In this document: one piece after another, positions 24,790-33,631 of the stretch
Layout of the letters: the number at the start of each line of letters is the position of its first letter
Position numbering within the stretch: the stretch's first letter is position 1
Assembly: GCA_016742255.1 (NCBI GenBank)
Contig: JACVCB010000006.1
Location: 105,798 to 169,797 of the forward strand
Direction of reading: 5' to 3'
Length of the DNA: 64,000 nt
Origin: Leptospira sp.
GTDB lineage: Bacteria; Spirochaetota; Leptospiria; Leptospirales; Leptospiraceae
The notes under the pieces: generated by a model
The model's database searches: none
Told to the model about the DNA's origin: nothing
What the model saw: only the letters and a program-made list of their open reading frames with translations
Made by a program: the position numbers and the translations under genes

Positions 24790-27038
24790 AATCAGTTGAA
24801 GGAAAAACAATCCTCATCATCGGAGGAGGGTTGTTACAGGTTCCCATCATCCAAACAGCAAAAACAATGCGTTTGTATACAGTTGTTGCTGATATGAATC
24901 CCACTTCGATTGGATTCCAAATTGCTGACGAAACCATCCTCATGTCCACAAAGGATGTGGAGGGTATGGTACGTGAGGCTAAGAAATTTTCCCAAAAAAC
25001 GACAATCCATGGTGTGATCACAGCAGGTACAGATGCAAGTATGACAGTGGCCGCTGTTGCCTCTGCTTTACAACTTCCTGGCATTCGATTTGTTGATGCA
25101 GAAGCTGCATCCAATAAAGTGAAGATGCGAAAACGCCTAAAAGAATTTGGGCTTCCCATCCCTCGTTTTGCACCTGTGTGGTCGATGGAGGACGCAAAAG
25201 ATGCGTTAGATGAATTAACCTTTCCTCTTGTCATGAAACCAGCTGATAATATGGGAGCTCGTGGTGTGATTAAGGTCACAAACCGTGACGACTTACAAGT
25301 TGCCTTCCGTCATGCAAAACGGTTTTGCCCCACAGGTGAATTGATATTAGAAGAATACATGGAAGGACCTGAACTCTCAGTTGATGCTTTAGCATTCCAA
25401 GGCCAAATCCATATGACAGGGATTGCCGATCGTATCATTGAAAGAGAACCATATTTTATTGAAGTAGGGCATAACATGCCTTCGGCGATGCCAAAAGATG
25501 TATTGGATGAAGTGGAACGAGTTATGGCAGGCGGGATGAGAGCACTTGGAATCCACTTGGGCGCTGGGAAAGGTGATATAAAAGTCACAAAACAAGGTGT
25601 AAAAATTGGAGAGATTGCCGCTAGGCTTTCTGGTGGTTTTATGTCAGCATTCACCTATCCTTTATCAACAGGGGTGAATCTAAATCGGGCCGCACTTCTC
25701 ATCTCACTTGGAGAAACACCAGACAATTTAGAGCCAGTTGTCAATCGAGTGTCCATTGAAAGATCCTTACTTTCCAAACCAGGAAAACTGATTTCCATAC
25801 GTGGTGTAGAAGAAATCAAAAAAATTGAAGGTGTATCCGAAGTTTTTTTGCAATCCAAACCTGGAGATATTATTAAAGAGCCGACAAATAACATTGATAA
25901 GTCGGGTCATGTGATCATCGTTTCTGATAGTTTAAAAGAAGCAGAACTCGTTTTTGAAAAAGTAAAACAAACCATTGTTTTTGAGGTAGATGAACAATTT
26001 TCGATCACCGAAAAGGAAATGGGAGACCAAGCTCGGATTCGATTTGGAAAGGATATATGTTGGGTCTGTAAGGTTTGTGATGGGAAAAATTGTGCATCTG
26101 GGATACCTGGAATGGGTGGTGTTGGCCTTATGGAAACATTTCAGGACAATCATGAAGCTCTTTCTGAATTTAAAATCCTACCTGGTTACATTCGCGATCA
26201 TGTAAGTCCTGATATTCATTCCAAATTTTTAGGTTTTGATTTAAAAACTCCGATTATGGCCGCACCGATGACTGGTGTGGGAACCAATATGAATTTTGTG
26301 ATGACCGATGCAGATTATGCCTTAACTGTTGTTCGGTCTTTTGCACAAAATGGAAGCCTCGCTTGGCTTGGTGATGGTGCTTCTCCAGAAAAATACAAAA
26401 TCATGTTAGAGGCACTTAAAAAAGTTTCTGGAAAAGGAATTCTCATTTGTAAACCAAGGGAAGATGAATCCTTGCTCCTCGAACGATTTTTACAAGCGGA
26501 ATCGGACGGAGTGTTCGCCATCGGTATGGACATCGATGCTGTGAATTTTAAAACCATGGTTCAGAAGAATTTATCGAGTGTCACAAGACCTCTCGAGAAA
26601 CTCATGAAACTCCGAGAAAAAACGAAACTTCCTTTTATCTTAAAAGGGATCATGAATGAAGAAGATGCAAAATTAGCAGTGGAAGGTGGATTTTCAGCAA
26701 TTGTTGTATCGAATCATGGTGGTCGAGTTTTGGATGGAATGCCTGGAACTGCCAGGGTGTTACCTAAAATTGCGGAAGCCGTTAATGGAAAAATCCCAGT
26801 CCTTGTAGATGGGGGAATTCGTTCCGGTATGGATGTGTTCAAAATGTTAGCTCTTGGGGCATCCTCTGTCCTTGTCGGAAGGCCAGTTGCCATTTCACTT
26901 GTTGGTGGGGAAGATGCGGGGATACGATTTCTTTTACAAAAATATTCGGAAGAACTAAAACAGGCAATGAGTGTGACTGGCGCAAAAACTTTAGTGGACA
27001 TTAAGCGCTCAATGTTGCTTCATAAACTACACGGTTGA
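24786..27038 (+). CDS. Fusion of ATP-grasp ligase and FMN-dependent alpha-hydroxy-acid oxidase
   Basis: 750 residues, TTG start overlapping the mnmA stop. Residues 1 to about 410 are an ATP-grasp protein of the PurK/carbamoyl-phosphate-synthase-like type: an N-terminal GGGLLQVPIIQTAK pre-ATP fold, LVMKPADNMGARGV, then EEYMEGPELSVDAL and GEIAARLSGG. Residues about 418-750 are an FMN alpha-hydroxy-acid oxidase domain. It opens with a Cys cluster (Cys425, 428, 431, 436 in CWVCKVCDGKNC), then PIMAAPMTGVG, LKGIMNEEDA, SNHGGRVLDG (catalytic His644) and LVDGGIRSGMDVFK. The Cys-cluster oxidase exists alone in anaerobes. Substrates are unknown; the pairing suggests activation or ligation of a hydroxy or keto acid. 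Confidence 0.88.
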   Translation: MKSVEGKTILIIGGGLLQVPIIQTAKTMRLYTVVADMNPTSIGFQIADETILMSTKDVEGMVREAKKFSQKTTIHGVITAGTDASMTVAAVASALQLPGIRFVDAEAASNKVKMRKRLKEFGLPIPRFAPVWSMEDAKDALDELTFPLVMKPADNMGARGVIKVTNRDDLQVAFRHAKRFCPTGELILEEYMEGPELSVDALAFQGQIHMTGIADRIIEREPYFIEVGHNMPSAMPKDVLDEVERVMAGGMRALGIHLGAGKGDIKVTKQGVKIGEIAARLSGGFMSAFTYPLSTGVNLNRAALLISLGETPDNLEPVVNRVSIERSLLSKPGKLISIRGVEEIKKIEGVSEVFLQSKPGDIIKEPTNNIDKSGHVIIVSDSLKEAELVFEKVKQTIVFEVDEQFSITEKEMGDQARIRFGKDICWVCKVCDGKNCASGIPGMGGVGLMETFQDNHEALSEFKILPGYIRDHVSPDIHSKFLGFDLKTPIMAAPMTGVGTNMNFVMTDADYALTVVRSFAQNGSLAWLGDGASPEKYKIMLEALKKVSGKGILICKPREDESLLLERFLQAESDGVFAIGMDIDAVNFKTMVQKNLSSVTRPLEKLMKLREKTKLPFILKGIMNEEDAKLAVEGGFSAIVVSNHGGRVLDGMPGTARVLPKIAEAVNGKIPVLVDGGIRSGMDVFKMLALGASSVLVGRPVAISLVGGEDAGIRFLLQKYSEELKQAMSVTGAKTLVDIKRSMLLHKLHG

Positions 27039-27040
27039 GT

Positions 27041-28303
27041 ATGGATAAAGAAATCAAAGACCCTGAAGGTATTTTGAAGGTAATTACTGCTTTATTTGGA
27101 AAATTGCCAGCTTATATCGTAAACTCAGAAAAAGAATTTCCAGTCAAAATCATTGCACTCAAAAACAAAGCACTCATCATCAACACCAATCTAAAGTTCC
27201 CAACGCGGGAACGTGTTCTTACTGTTGTACATAATGGAAGCAAATTTTTAGCACATTTTAACCTAGCAGGTGGAGATGGGAATGGTATCGAAATCCTAAC
27301 GCCTGTTAAGATTCAAATCGCTACTGCTTCTAGACAAGGAACAAGGGTCGAGGTAAGCCAAATCCAAACTGGAATGGTTGTGACCAACATAATCAATGTT
27401 AACGATGTATCCAAAGCCATTGGTTTTGATGATAAAAAAGTAGATGCCATTTTACTTGCATACCGAACGAAACTGGCAAAAGCTTTCCCACTATCTTCCA
27501 TTTTTTTTGCAGGAAGGATGGATAACCGTCTTCGTTTGATGCACCATTATGACAAAGATATCTTCATTGTTGACCGAAAAGAAAAATCAACAGCATCACC
27601 CGCATTTTTCCCTTTTGATGAATACCTACGGATTTTCGAAAATTCTAAGATCCCTGATAATTATACTTCTGAGATTTGTGTTCCCATTAAATACAAAGGA
27701 TATGTTCACCTAGGGTATGTTCAGGTGTTATCGGAAAAACCACTTGAATTTGAAGTGTACAAACAAATCCAAACTTTTGCAAATGCAGTGAGTCGAGATA
27801 TCATTAACACCGGTGTGTTCCAAGAATCTAGAGATGTTTGTCAAGTGATGGACTTAAGTATGGGAGGGATTAGTTTTATCCATGCTCCTTCACGTTCTTT
27901 TTCTAGATCTGTAACATTAAATGGAACCATCCTTTTTGATTTGAACTTGGAAGCTGGTAAAAAAGTAACCATTCGTGGTATCATTAAAAACATCAGAAAC
28001 CAGGAAACAAACTTTCGGGTAGGATGCCAGTTCTACAACCTAACAGAAAAAGATACAGAGATTCTCGAGGATTTTTTGAATGTTGGAAAAGAAGAAGTTC
28101 CGAATCCTGAAGAACAAGGAACACAAGAAAATCCAAATTCTGATGGAAGCGAAAGGGAACAAATTGAAGAGAATTTAGATTCCACTTCAACTACTTCTGA
28201 AGGTGAAAGTTCACAAACAGTTTTGGAAGAAGGCTCAGAAGAAGATCCATTTGCCAACCATATGGATGACAACTTTACAGAGAATCCAGAAGATCCCACA
28301 TAA
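27041..28303 (+). CDS. DUF1577-like protein with C-terminal PilZ domain
   Basis: 420 residues from the ATG at 27041; a TTG two codons earlier is possible. The first 260 residues match my memory of DUF1577, a family described from Leptospira. The PilZ part follows (about 262-355, with VCQVMDLSMGGISF). PilZ domains bind cyclic di-GMP, but the usual RxxxR motif before DxSxxG is not obvious (only ESRDVCQ precedes), so binding is uncertain. The last 65 residues are acidic and disordered (EEQGTQEN, EEGSEEDPFANH). It begins three bases after the fusion gene and ends right at the rluA-like start. Confidence 0.75.
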   Translation: MDKEIKDPEGILKVITALFGKLPAYIVNSEKEFPVKIIALKNKALIINTNLKFPTRERVLTVVHNGSKFLAHFNLAGGDGNGIEILTPVKIQIATASRQGTRVEVSQIQTGMVVTNIINVNDVSKAIGFDDKKVDAILLAYRTKLAKAFPLSSIFFAGRMDNRLRLMHHYDKDIFIVDRKEKSTASPAFFPFDEYLRIFENSKIPDNYTSEICVPIKYKGYVHLGYVQVLSEKPLEFEVYKQIQTFANAVSRDIINTGVFQESRDVCQVMDLSMGGISFIHAPSRSFSRSVTLNGTILFDLNLEAGKKVTIRGIIKNIRNQETNFRVGCQFYNLTEKDTEILEDFLNVGKEEVPNPEEQGTQENPNSDGSEREQIEENLDSTSTTSEGESSQTVLEEGSEEDPFANHMDDNFTENPEDPT

Positions 28304-29260
28304 ATGACTTCGTATCAGTCTGTCATTCGTCCTCCCTATGTTGGGAAAACGGTGATCTCCTATCTCGCACAAAAATTCCCTTACCACAGTATAGAAGAAT
28401 GGGAATTTTTAATCGCAGAAAATCGTATTAAAGTGCAAGGTGATATTGTAACTGCCAGCAAGCAATTGTTAAATGGTGATGTCTTGGAATACCAACCAAT
28501 TCCAGGAAGGATTCTTGAACCAGAAGTGGATGAAAATTATTCCATTTTGAAAGAAACAGATGAGTTTCTCTTTGTGGAAAAACCTGGCAATCTTCCGATG
28601 CACCCAGCCGGTCGTTATCGGACTAAAACTTTACTCAGTTTTTTAGAAACCAAATACCCTAAAATCATCCCTGTCCACCGTCTCGACCGCGAGACATCCG
28701 GAATTGTCATTTTTGCAAAATCAGAAGAGAGTAGGATGTGGCTCCAGAAAAAATTTGAAAATAGGGAAGTATATAAAGAATACTTTGCAATCGTTTCGGG
28801 AAATCTATTAACGGAACAAAAGTTAGATGGCTATATTGGAAAAGACATTCATTCTGCTATTCGAAAAAAAATGATTTATTCACCTGATGAATTTTCAGGT
28901 TCAAAAACTTCTCAAACTCATTTTTTTCCCATTTTGTATAACAAAGACAAGGACATGAGTTTGGTCCTTGTGAGACCCATTACAGGAAGGATCCACCAAA
29001 TCCGTGCTAGTCTATTGTATTTGGGGTATCCTATCTTGGGGGATAAGATGTATGGAAAAAGGGAAACTATTTTTTTAGATTTTGTTAATTTTGGTATGAC
29101 CGAAGCCTTAAAAGAAGAGTTGGTTTTTGAAAGGCAAATGTTACATGCATATAGCATTCGTTTTGTGGATGAAAGAACTAACCAAGTTATACATGTTCAT
29201 TCAAATCCAATCGCAGAAATGGATATTTACTTCCCAGATTGGAAAAACTATGTCCCATAG
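28304..29260 (+). CDS. RluA-family 23S rRNA/tRNA pseudouridine synthase
   Basis: 318 residues; the ATG follows directly on the previous TAA. The N-terminal part looks like an S4-type RNA-binding region (YLAQKFPYHSIEEWEFLIAEN, then NRIKVQG). The catalytic motif HRLDRETSGIVIFAK holds Asp128, and further family segments are FVEKPGNLPMHPAG and TGRIHQIRASLLYLGYPILGD. It isomerises uridine in rRNA or tRNA. Which site is modified (RluC, RluD or another) cannot be told. Confidence 0.9.
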   Translation: MTSYQSVIRPPYVGKTVISYLAQKFPYHSIEEWEFLIAENRIKVQGDIVTASKQLLNGDVLEYQPIPGRILEPEVDENYSILKETDEFLFVEKPGNLPMHPAGRYRTKTLLSFLETKYPKIIPVHRLDRETSGIVIFAKSEESRMWLQKKFENREVYKEYFAIVSGNLLTEQKLDGYIGKDIHSAIRKKMIYSPDEFSGSKTSQTHFFPILYNKDKDMSLVLVRPITGRIHQIRASLLYLGYPILGDKMYGKRETIFLDFVNFGMTEALKEELVFERQMLHAYSIRFVDERTNQVIHVHSNPIAEMDIYFPDWKNYVP

Positions 29261-29327
29261 ATTTTAATAAAAATCCAACTCAAGATTTACCTTTCCTCCG
29301 ATCTTTTAAGAAAGAAAGAGGAGGCTT

Positions 29328-30494
29328 TTGCAAAGGATGGCAGGAGCAGGCAGATTACTTAAAGATTCGGATAAGTTTATTTTTGGTGAGTTTTGGACAG
29401 CAAAACAAAGACAAGGACATCCAATCCATCATACCGTTAGTTATAGAGCATCTTTTAAACCAGAGCTTCCTTCTTTTTTTATGAAGGAATTTCTAAAAAA
29501 GAAAAATAGAGTCGTATATGATCCGTTTGGTGGACGTGGGACAACCGCGATACAAGCGAATATCGAAGGTCATGCAGCGATTCACAATGACATCCATCCA
29601 CTTTCTATCTTTTTAGCTAGTGCGAGACAGTATGTTCCGAAACTAGTTGATTTGGAAAATAAATTAAACTCATTAGATTTGGACAAAGAAGTGGAAGAAG
29701 ATCCATTTGATGTCAATTTGTTACCTTTTTTCCATCCTAAAACCTTGAAAGAGATTAAAAATCTTAAAAAATACATGGCAATCGATAATTCGGTGGAAAT
29801 GAAGTTTATTTCCCTCATCGCATTGTCTAGGTTACATGGACATAGTACAGGATTTTTTTCCGTGTATACTTTCCCACAAGTTTCAATCCCGCCAGAAGCT
29901 CAGGCTAAAAACAATGCCAAAAAAGGGATTTGTCCAGAATACCGGCCGATCAAACCTAGAATTTACCAAAAGATGAAACGTGATTTGGCTTTACCAATTC
30001 CGCCTTTTTATCATGAATTTTCTAAGAACAATTTGTACTCTTTGAATTCGGCAAATTCTGTTCCCAATGTTGGATCAGAATCTGTGGATTTGATTGTTAC
30101 CTCTCCACCATTTTTAGATAAAGTTGACTATGAAGGGGATAATTGGTTACGCCACTGGTTTTTAGACATAGAAAAATCAAAAGACCGTAAACTTAGTATA
30201 TTTAGTAATCTCAATGATTGGAATGAATTTATACGATCTACACTGAAAGAATCGGCACGTGTATTGAAAAAAGGTGCTTATATGGTGATGGAAGTGGGGG
30301 AAGTAAAAAAAGGGAATTCGATACTGTACCTAGATGAAGATGTGGTTCGAATGGCGGAAGGAACTGGTCTTGTTTGGAACAAAACCTATGTCCATACCCA
30401 AAGTTTTACGAAATTGTCCAATTGTTGGCAAGTTTCCAATAATGAAAAGGGAACAAATTCGAACCGTTGTGTCGTTCTACGGAAAGTATTATAA
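29328..30494 (+). CDS. Solitary DNA methyltransferase (N4-C/N6-A type)
   Basis: 388 residues. SAM-binding motif I reads DPFGGRGTT (Asp65 to Thr73) and catalytic motif IV reads TSPPF (258-262), so the order is I then IV, the reverse of the common beta-class arrangement. TSPP-type motifs occur in N4-cytosine and some N6-adenine enzymes. A strong Shine-Dalgarno (AGAGGAGG, 29317-29324) lies 3 bases from the TTG at 29328 and 12 from an ATG at 29337, so the start is uncertain. No restriction enzyme or specificity subunit is nearby. A regulatory or orphan enzyme, or a remnant of a restriction system. Confidence 0.82.
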   Translation: MQRMAGAGRLLKDSDKFIFGEFWTAKQRQGHPIHHTVSYRASFKPELPSFFMKEFLKKKNRVVYDPFGGRGTTAIQANIEGHAAIHNDIHPLSIFLASARQYVPKLVDLENKLNSLDLDKEVEEDPFDVNLLPFFHPKTLKEIKNLKKYMAIDNSVEMKFISLIALSRLHGHSTGFFSVYTFPQVSIPPEAQAKNNAKKGICPEYRPIKPRIYQKMKRDLALPIPPFYHEFSKNNLYSLNSANSVPNVGSESVDLIVTSPPFLDKVDYEGDNWLRHWFLDIEKSKDRKLSIFSNLNDWNEFIRSTLKESARVLKKGAYMVMEVGEVKKGNSILYLDEDVVRMAEGTGLVWNKTYVHTQSFTKLSNCWQVSNNEKGTNSNRCVVLRKVL

Positions 30495-30499
30495 GTCTA

Positions 30500-30934
30500 A
30501 TGGATATGAACTGGAAATTTGTAACGTCCTTGTTTGTTTCGATTTTAGTCTTTGGATTTGTTGGATGTAATGAGTCAAAGGAAGTCCAAGTTGGTGAACC
30601 AATGGAATCACATCCCATTGAGGTCTCCATTAAAGAAAAATCTGTAGGTAAATATGAATTGGAATTGTATTTACCAAAAGATTTTGGATTTCAAATAGAA
30701 GCTCCTCATCGAATATTTTTATCAGGTTCGGAAGGACTTAAAGTAACAGCGGCAGAATTAAAACTAACGGGACCTATACACCCAAAAAAACCAGAATACT
30801 TTGAATTTGTAAAACCCTTAACCTTCCAAGTGGAAGGAAAAGGGAAATTGTTAATGGAAGGAAAACTATTTTATTGTAACTTTCTTAAGAATATTTGTAT
30901 TCCAGCAAAAGTTACAAAAACCTTTTCCATTTAA
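30500..30934 (+). CDS. Lipoprotein with DsbD N-terminal-like domain
   Basis: 144 residues from the ATG at 30500 (another ATG at 30506). A lipoprotein signal has its hydrophobic core at about residues 5-18 and the cleavage site FVGC. The remainder is beta-rich and ends in GKLFYCNFLKNICIPAKV, a C-x6-C pattern like the disulfide-carrying strand of DsbD-alpha or related thiol-disulfide proteins. It may receive or pass on electrons to periplasmic disulfides; this is an inference from that one segment. It starts 5 bases after the methyltransferase stop. Confidence 0.65.
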   Translation: MDMNWKFVTSLFVSILVFGFVGCNESKEVQVGEPMESHPIEVSIKEKSVGKYELELYLPKDFGFQIEAPHRIFLSGSEGLKVTAAELKLTGPIHPKKPEYFEFVKPLTFQVEGKGKLLMEGKLFYCNFLKNICIPAKVTKTFSI

Positions 30935-30940
30935 TCACAG

Positions 30941-31387
30941 TTATTCTAAATCTTTTGTCACAAGGCGTTTTAAGTTTGGTTTTTGGATTTGGTAAAGGAA
31001 AAAGTACCTGCCACCAATTGAAACGTTTTTGTTGACGATTTTTCCTTCTTTCGAGATTTCTCTCAGTTCTTTTTTCCCTTTGTCAGATAAGTTGGGAATG
31101 GTATATGTTTTGAGTAGGTTGAGCGATTTTTGTTCTGCAATTGACTTAGCTTCTTCTTCCCTTTCTTTTTCTGTTGGGAGAACACTCGAAACAGCTACTT
31201 GGAATAAACTTTCTGATATAAATCCTTCTTTTGCTTTTGTAAATTCAATGACGAGTGGTGACTCTTCTGGTTTGGTTTCTATCGTTTCTTTGGGTTCATT
31301 TGTTTCTTTTACTTCTTTGGATTTGCATTGAAAAAAAAGAAAAGAAATCGAAATTGATAGCAATGCAATTGTTAGGTGTTTGTTCAT
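30941..31387 (-). CDS. Putative lipoprotein, paralogue of the next gene
   Basis: 148 residues. Signal peptide core LTIALLSISISFLFF followed by QCKSKE; lipidation at that Cys is likely given relaxed spirochaete rules. A Glu/Lys-rich linker (KETNEPKETIETKPEES) leads to a compact domain with EGFISESLFQVAV. The same motif occurs in the upstream gene (GFISREFFQIKV), so the two are tandem duplicates. The upstream gene ends at the very next base, so they form a two-gene operon. Function unknown. Confidence 0.7.
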   Translation of the reverse strand: MNKHLTIALLSISISFLFFQCKSKEVKETNEPKETIETKPEESPLVIEFTKAKEGFISESLFQVAVSSVLPTEKEREEEAKSIAEQKSLNLLKTYTIPNLSDKGKKELREISKEGKIVNKNVSIGGRYFFLYQIQKPNLKRLVTKDLE

Positions 31388-32065
31388 CTATTGTTTCCTG
31401 AAATCAGAGATCGGTGTTTTTTCCACACGTTCCATTAATTTAGGTTGGATATTTCGGAATAGGAAAGCACATTTTGTAGGGTCGGAGTAATCTTCTTTGT
31501 ATAAGTGTAAACTGTCGAAAAACCAGGCAAAGCTGTGAAGGTTTTCTTTGTCGTTCTTTTTTTGATTTTGGGGAATCCCCCTAACTCCGTCTAGGTTTTG
31601 GTTTGGATTGGATGTTGGATTTGCGTTACTGGTTGAGCTTGAACTTTGTGTACTCTGTGGAACAACCGTTTGAGTCGTAGAGGTGGTTGTCACAGTCCCT
31701 GTGGCAGTAGTCATCTGAGGTGCGTTTGTCACTAGTCTCGTTTGCCGATCTTTACCTTCTAATGACTTTCCATAAGAATCAAGTCCATCTCCCCATTGGT
31801 GTTTCTGTCTCTGGATTTTGAGAAGGAATGGCAAACTTAGGCTTTCTCTTTCTATGAATGCTCTTTTTTTACAGTCCTCTCTTCTTTCTTTTCCTGCTAT
31901 CTCACGATAGGTGACGGGAATCTCTACTTTGATTTGGAAAAATTCCCTCGAGATAAAACCTTCATCCGATTCGTTTTGTAAGGCACGTTCCACATAATTG
32001 GGATCGGCGATCGTAAAGAGGCGGCAGGAACAAAAGAGACTTAAAATTAGAAGTTTACGAACCAT
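31388..32065 (-). CDS. Putative lipoprotein with Thr/Ser-rich segment
   Basis: 225 residues from the ATG at 32065 (TTG at 32077 possible). The signal core LLILSLF ends in CSC. The domain EGFISREFFQIKVEIPVTYRE is shared with the downstream paralogue. A low-complexity Thr/Ser/Gln insert (about 115-160, TVTTTSTTQTVV) is followed by a segment with SFAWFFDSLHLYKEDY, where Cys and Trp residues are conserved-looking. It is divergent from the M16 peptidase gene, with only 21 bases between the starts. Function unknown. Confidence 0.68.
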   Translation of the reverse strand: MVRKLLILSLFCSCRLFTIADPNYVERALQNESDEGFISREFFQIKVEIPVTYREIAGKERREDCKKRAFIERESLSLPFLLKIQRQKHQWGDGLDSYGKSLEGKDRQTRLVTNAPQMTTATGTVTTTSTTQTVVPQSTQSSSSTSNANPTSNPNQNLDGVRGIPQNQKKNDKENLHSFAWFFDSLHLYKEDYSDPTKCAFLFRNIQPKLMERVEKTPISDFRKQ

Positions 32066-32086
32066 TTCCAACTTCAAGACTAGTAG

Positions 32087-33631
32087 ATGATGTCGAAATT
32101 ACGAATCTTTTTCCTTTGTTTCCTTCTACAATTTTTACCTCTTTTTTCAGAGGATTCTTTTTTTGGAACTTCCGAGACCCAATTCCGTGAAAAAATCAAA
32201 ACCATCCAATTAGAAAATGGACTGAAGGTTGTGATGATGAAACGAGGAACCTCGCCGACAGTTGCACTTTATATCAAATTTTTAGTGGGTGCTGTGGATG
32301 AAACACCAGAGGAAGCAGGGACCGCGCACTTATTGGAACATATGCTTTTCAAAGGAACAAAGTCAGTTGGCACAACTGACTTTGAAAAGGAAGAAAAATA
32401 CCAAAAACAAATCGAAGTTTGGGGAACGGAACTCGATAATTTAAAATTACAAAAAAGGGATTTGTTAACAAGAGGGGAGATGGTTCCCACTTCTTTGGAA
32501 TCTGAAATCGAAACTTTAAACCAAAGGCTAAAAAATCTCATCCAATTGCAAGATGAGTTCATCGTCAAAAATGAAGATTCTTATATTTATGAACAAAATG
32601 GAGAAGTAGGATTTAATGCTTACACTTCACAAGATGTTACCAATTACCAAATCCAACTTCCAAACAACCGCATCGAAATTTGGGCAAAAATTGAATCGGA
32701 CCGTTTAAAAAATCCCATTTTACGTGAATATTATACAGAACGTGATGTTGTCATTGAAGAAAGAAGGATGAGAACTGATGATAGTGGAGCAGGTGTTTTG
32801 CGAGAAAAGTTTTTTTCTTTAGCATTTGAAAGCCATCCCTACCGAAAACCTGTCATTGGTTATTCCACGGGACTTCCTTTTCTCAAAATTGATGAAACTA
32901 AGGAATTTTTTAAAAAACATTATACTCCTGATAGAATGGTGATTTCCATTGTGGGTCAATTTGACATGGAAGAAACGGAATCAATCATCCGAAAATATTT
33001 TTCCGATCTAAAACCTGGTAAACCAAGACCCAATTACAAAGTAGAGGAAAAATCATTTCCTGGCGAAAAACGGTTTAAGGTGTACCATCCATCTGGTAGT
33101 CAAATGATGATGGGTTGGTTAAAACCACCTTATCCTCACAAAGATAATTCCAGTTTTGATGTTCTTTCTACAATCTTAACTTCTGGAACTGGATCACGAC
33201 TTTATAAACGTTTGGTTTTGGAAGAAAAATTAGTACTTAGCATTGGTGCTGCTAATGGTTACCCAGGTGAACGGTACCAAAATTATTTTGTATTTTTCAT
33301 TAAACCAAATGAAGGGGCAAACATTGAAAAAATTGAGTCCATCATTTGGGAAGAAGTGAACCGCATTAAAGAAAATGGAATTCCAAAAGAGGAATTAGAT
33401 AAAGTCAAAAACCAAATGGTATCGGATTTTATCAAAACTTTGGATGAAAATGGAACCATAGCGGACTTACTTAGTTATTATCAGTTGTTATATGGAGATT
33501 GGTCAGGTTTGTTCAAACAATACCAAACCATTATGAATGCATCTAGTAGTGAAATCCAAGCATTGATTCCAAAATACCTCACGAAAGAAAATGTTGTCAT
33601 CGGTGTATTAGAGGATGTAAGGAAAAAATAA
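32087..33631 (+). CDS. M16-family zinc peptidase, catalytic subunit
   Basis: 514 residues with a signal peptide (about 1-21). The inverted zinc motif HLLEH is at residues 81-85 (His81, Glu84, His85), and the second Glu ligand is probably in the helix VVIEERR about 140 residues on. A coiled-coil insertion (about 100-165) separates them, longer than in the shortest M16 enzymes. The protein is presumably periplasmic. It forms a pair with the next gene, whose ATG overlaps its TAA by one base, like other heterodimeric M16B proteases with one active and one inactive partner. Confidence 0.9.
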   Translation: MMSKLRIFFLCFLLQFLPLFSEDSFFGTSETQFREKIKTIQLENGLKVVMMKRGTSPTVALYIKFLVGAVDETPEEAGTAHLLEHMLFKGTKSVGTTDFEKEEKYQKQIEVWGTELDNLKLQKRDLLTRGEMVPTSLESEIETLNQRLKNLIQLQDEFIVKNEDSYIYEQNGEVGFNAYTSQDVTNYQIQLPNNRIEIWAKIESDRLKNPILREYYTERDVVIEERRMRTDDSGAGVLREKFFSLAFESHPYRKPVIGYSTGLPFLKIDETKEFFKKHYTPDRMVISIVGQFDMEETESIIRKYFSDLKPGKPRPNYKVEEKSFPGEKRFKVYHPSGSQMMMGWLKPPYPHKDNSSFDVLSTILTSGTGSRLYKRLVLEEKLVLSIGAANGYPGERYQNYFVFFIKPNEGANIEKIESIIWEEVNRIKENGIPKEELDKVKNQMVSDFIKTLDENGTIADLLSYYQLLYGDWSGLFKQYQTIMNASSSEIQALIPKYLTKENVVIGVLEDVRKK

